Source of the DNA: Acidobacteriota bacterium
GTDB taxonomy: Bacteria; Acidobacteriota; Thermoanaerobaculia; Multivoradales; Multivoraceae
Assembly: GCA_028877275.1 (NCBI GenBank)
Contig: JAPPFP010000008.1
Span: forward strand, 58,154 to 122,153
Reading direction: 5' to 3'
Length of the DNA: 64,000 bases
In this document: piece by piece, positions 62,518 to 64,000 of the stretch
Layout of the letters: every line of letters starts with the position of its first letter
Numbering within the stretch: position 1 is the first letter of the stretch
Position numbers and translations under genes: made by a program
The notes under the pieces: generated by a model
Told to the model about the DNA's origin: nothing
Databases searched by the model: none
The model's input: the letters and a program-made list of their open reading frames with translations, nothing else

Positions 62518-63921
62518 GTGCCTCTCCCCATTGCTCGACGCGACTTGCTCAAGGCGTCTCTCATGGGGTTCGGCGTCAGCCTCGGACTGCCGCCCTGGGC
62601 CGCGCAAGCGACCGGTGATCGCGACCGCTTCGGTGGCTGGACCGGGCTGAAGTTCGACGCCACGGGCTTCTTTCGTACCGAGCACGATGGCCGGCGCTGG
62701 TGGCTGGTCACTCCCGAAGGCCACGCGTTCATCAGTTGGGGCGTCAATCACTACCACGCAAACTGGTGGGCGCAGGACTACAACCGGGATCACTGGCTGC
62801 GGCGGTTCGGCGCGGAGGAGGTGTACGACCGGGCCTGGAACCGGGGGTTCCGCGAGGCCGCCCTGGCCGATCTGCGCAGGCTGGGCCTCAATACCCTGGG
62901 CATTCACACAAACGCCACGATGCTCACCCACCCGCCGGGTCAGGCCCGGTTTCCCTTCGTCGCTCCGTATGAGCCGCTGGTGCTGTCGCACTATCTCAAG
63001 CCCCAGCCCGATGCCTACGCGGACATCTTCGCCCCCGGGTTCGAAGCGCGGTGCGAGCGCACGGCCCGGCGAGTCGCCGCGCCCTACCGTGACGACCCCA
63101 TGGTGCTGGGCTACTGCATGGCCGACTGTCCGCCCCTGACCGACAACGAGGCGGAATGGAACGGCAGCACCACGTGGCCCCGCCGGTTACGTAACCTCGC
63201 CGCCGAGGCACCCGGCAAGCAGGCCTACGTCGACTTCATGCGTGAGCGCTATGGCGACGTGTCCGGTTTCAACGCGACCTACGGCACCCGCTTCGACGCG
63301 TGGCCGGACCTGCTCAACGCGAAAGACTGGCGACCCGATCAGGCCCCCGCGAACGAGGCGGAGCGCCGCGACAACGAGGCGTTCCTGCTGCTCTGCGTCG
63401 AGCGCTACTACTCGGTAGCCAGGGCCGCCCTGCGCCGCGCCGACCCGAACCACCTCTTCCTCGGCGACAAGATCAACGGCGACACGGACGGGCTCGCCTC
63501 GATCGCGGCCACAACCAGCCAGTACACCGACCTCGTGAACACCCAGCACTACGCCCGCTGGGAGGGTCAGCGCGAAACGATGGACCGGCTGACCGACATC
63601 GTGGGGCAACCCTTTCTCAACGGCGACGCCGCCTACACCACGCCGACCGAGACCATGCCCAATCCCCATGGACAGCACGCGCGCGACATGGCGGAGCGCG
63701 CGCTCTGGACGCGGGAGTTCATGGAGAACGCCACCGCCCGGCCCGACTTCGTCGGCTGGCACATGTGCGGGATGATCGACACGGCGAACACCATGCCCGG
63801 CAAGGAGCAGGCTCAGCACCAGGGCCTCATGACTACCCGCGGTGAGTTCTACCCGGAAATGGAGGCGACGGTCCGCGACATCTCGGACCGCCTCTACGTC
63901 ATCGCCACCGGAGCGGGGTGA
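62518..63921 (+). CDS. Agarase-like glycoside hydrolase-fold protein, Tat exported
   Basis: A 467-residue exported protein starting at GTG with a twin-arginine leader (ARRDLLKASLMGFG). WWLVTPEGHAFISWGVNHYH and FREAALADLRRLGLNTLGIHT are strongly like GH50/agarase-type (beta/alpha)8 enzymes. The usual acid region GYFxDNE appears as GYCMADCPPLTDNEAEW, and the position expected for the second Glu reads FLNGDAAYTTPTE, so catalytic residues are uncertain. It is in one unit with the SSS symporter and near a sulfatase, which fits use of a marine sulfated polysaccharide. This is inference. Confidence 0.78.
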   Translation: MPLPIARRDLLKASLMGFGVSLGLPPWAAQATGDRDRFGGWTGLKFDATGFFRTEHDGRRWWLVTPEGHAFISWGVNHYHANWWAQDYNRDHWLRRFGAEEVYDRAWNRGFREAALADLRRLGLNTLGIHTNATMLTHPPGQARFPFVAPYEPLVLSHYLKPQPDAYADIFAPGFEARCERTARRVAAPYRDDPMVLGYCMADCPPLTDNEAEWNGSTTWPRRLRNLAAEAPGKQAYVDFMRERYGDVSGFNATYGTRFDAWPDLLNAKDWRPDQAPANEAERRDNEAFLLLCVERYYSVARAALRRADPNHLFLGDKINGDTDGLASIAATTSQYTDLVNTQHYARWEGQRETMDRLTDIVGQPFLNGDAAYTTPTETMPNPHGQHARDMAERALWTREFMENATARPDFVGWHMCGMIDTANTMPGKEQAQHQGLMTTRGEFYPEMEATVRDISDRLYVIATGAG

Positions 63922-63947
63922 GCCGGGCAACGTAGAAGGTCCAGAGG

Positions 63948-63993
63948 CCGGCGCTTCGCGCCGGATGCCGGCGGGGACGCCGGCGCACCCAGT
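63948..63993 (+). repeat. Dispersed hairpin repeat, copy I (two hairpins)
   Basis: First stem CCGGCGC/GCGCCGG (loop TTC), second GCCGGCG/CGCCGGC (loop GGGA), tail GCACCCAGT. The first stem differs on both sides from copies A and B yet still pairs fully. It follows the agarase-like gene by 26 bases; the window ends seven bases later. Confidence 0.85.
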
Positions 63994-64000
63994 CTCAGCC

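Overview
The window reads as a high-GC chromosome segment from an uncultivated, Gram-negative, aerobic heterotroph. It is rich in exported hydrolases with Sec, lipoprotein and Tat-type leaders, and it uses GTG and TTG starts freely. Planctomycete-type cytochrome/DUF1549-DUF1553 and DUF1501 proteins, many S12-type serine hydrolases and a dense set of peptidases suggest an Acidobacteriota or PVC-like marine or host-associated lineage. That placement is inference. I saw no rRNA, tRNA, CRISPR array or phage genes.

Layout. 1-12.8 kb: a truncated SDR, then a peptide-use block (POT-family transporter, gamma-glutamyltransferase-like protein, M19 dipeptidase, cyclophilin lipoprotein, dipeptidyl peptidase IV), a class A beta-lactamase-like enzyme, an S12 hydrolase, a CPBP protease and an SDR. 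12.8-17.4 kb: a secreted serine hydrolase gene cut in two by a 2,948-bp IS1595-type transposon (14183-17130). The element has 27-bp inverted ends, an exact 8-bp target duplication and four passenger genes. One passenger is a two-helix SLATT-like protein preceded by an overlapping 52-residue proline-rich ORF. 17.4-22.8 kb: CapA-like phosphoesterase, hydrolase, ring-cleaving dioxygenase, quinone-reductase-like and PEP-mutase-like genes. 22.8-29.8 kb: MFS exporter, D-aminoacylase-like lipoprotein, a second M19 protein with altered metal ligands, an S12 hydrolase and a YkvI-like permease. 29.8-43.6 kb: mixed metabolism (AKR, HIBADH-like, TetR, SDR, DUF4143 ATPase, katG, acyl-CoA synthetase, S12 hydrolase, PhyH, GPH transporter, LLM oxidoreductase). 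43.7-50.5 kb: cytochrome/PHM-like protein, S9 peptidase, S12 hydrolase, SDR. 50.6-63.9 kb: a sulfated-glycan-type block (sulfatase, two planctomycete-type cytochrome proteins, DUF1501, sodium symporter, agarase-like Tat protein).

Two features cut across the gene list. First, nine copies of a dispersed hairpin repeat (core stem GCCGGCG/CGCCGGC followed by GCACCCAGT) sit between genes; their stems vary in a compensatory way and one copy carries two extra perfect hairpins in its loop. Second, several enzymes have changed active-site residues: the GGT-like protein lacks the catalytic threonine motif, the class A enzyme lacks the usual omega-loop Glu, and the second M19 protein lacks the HxD ligands. 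The best candidate for an undescribed system is the transposon cargo.
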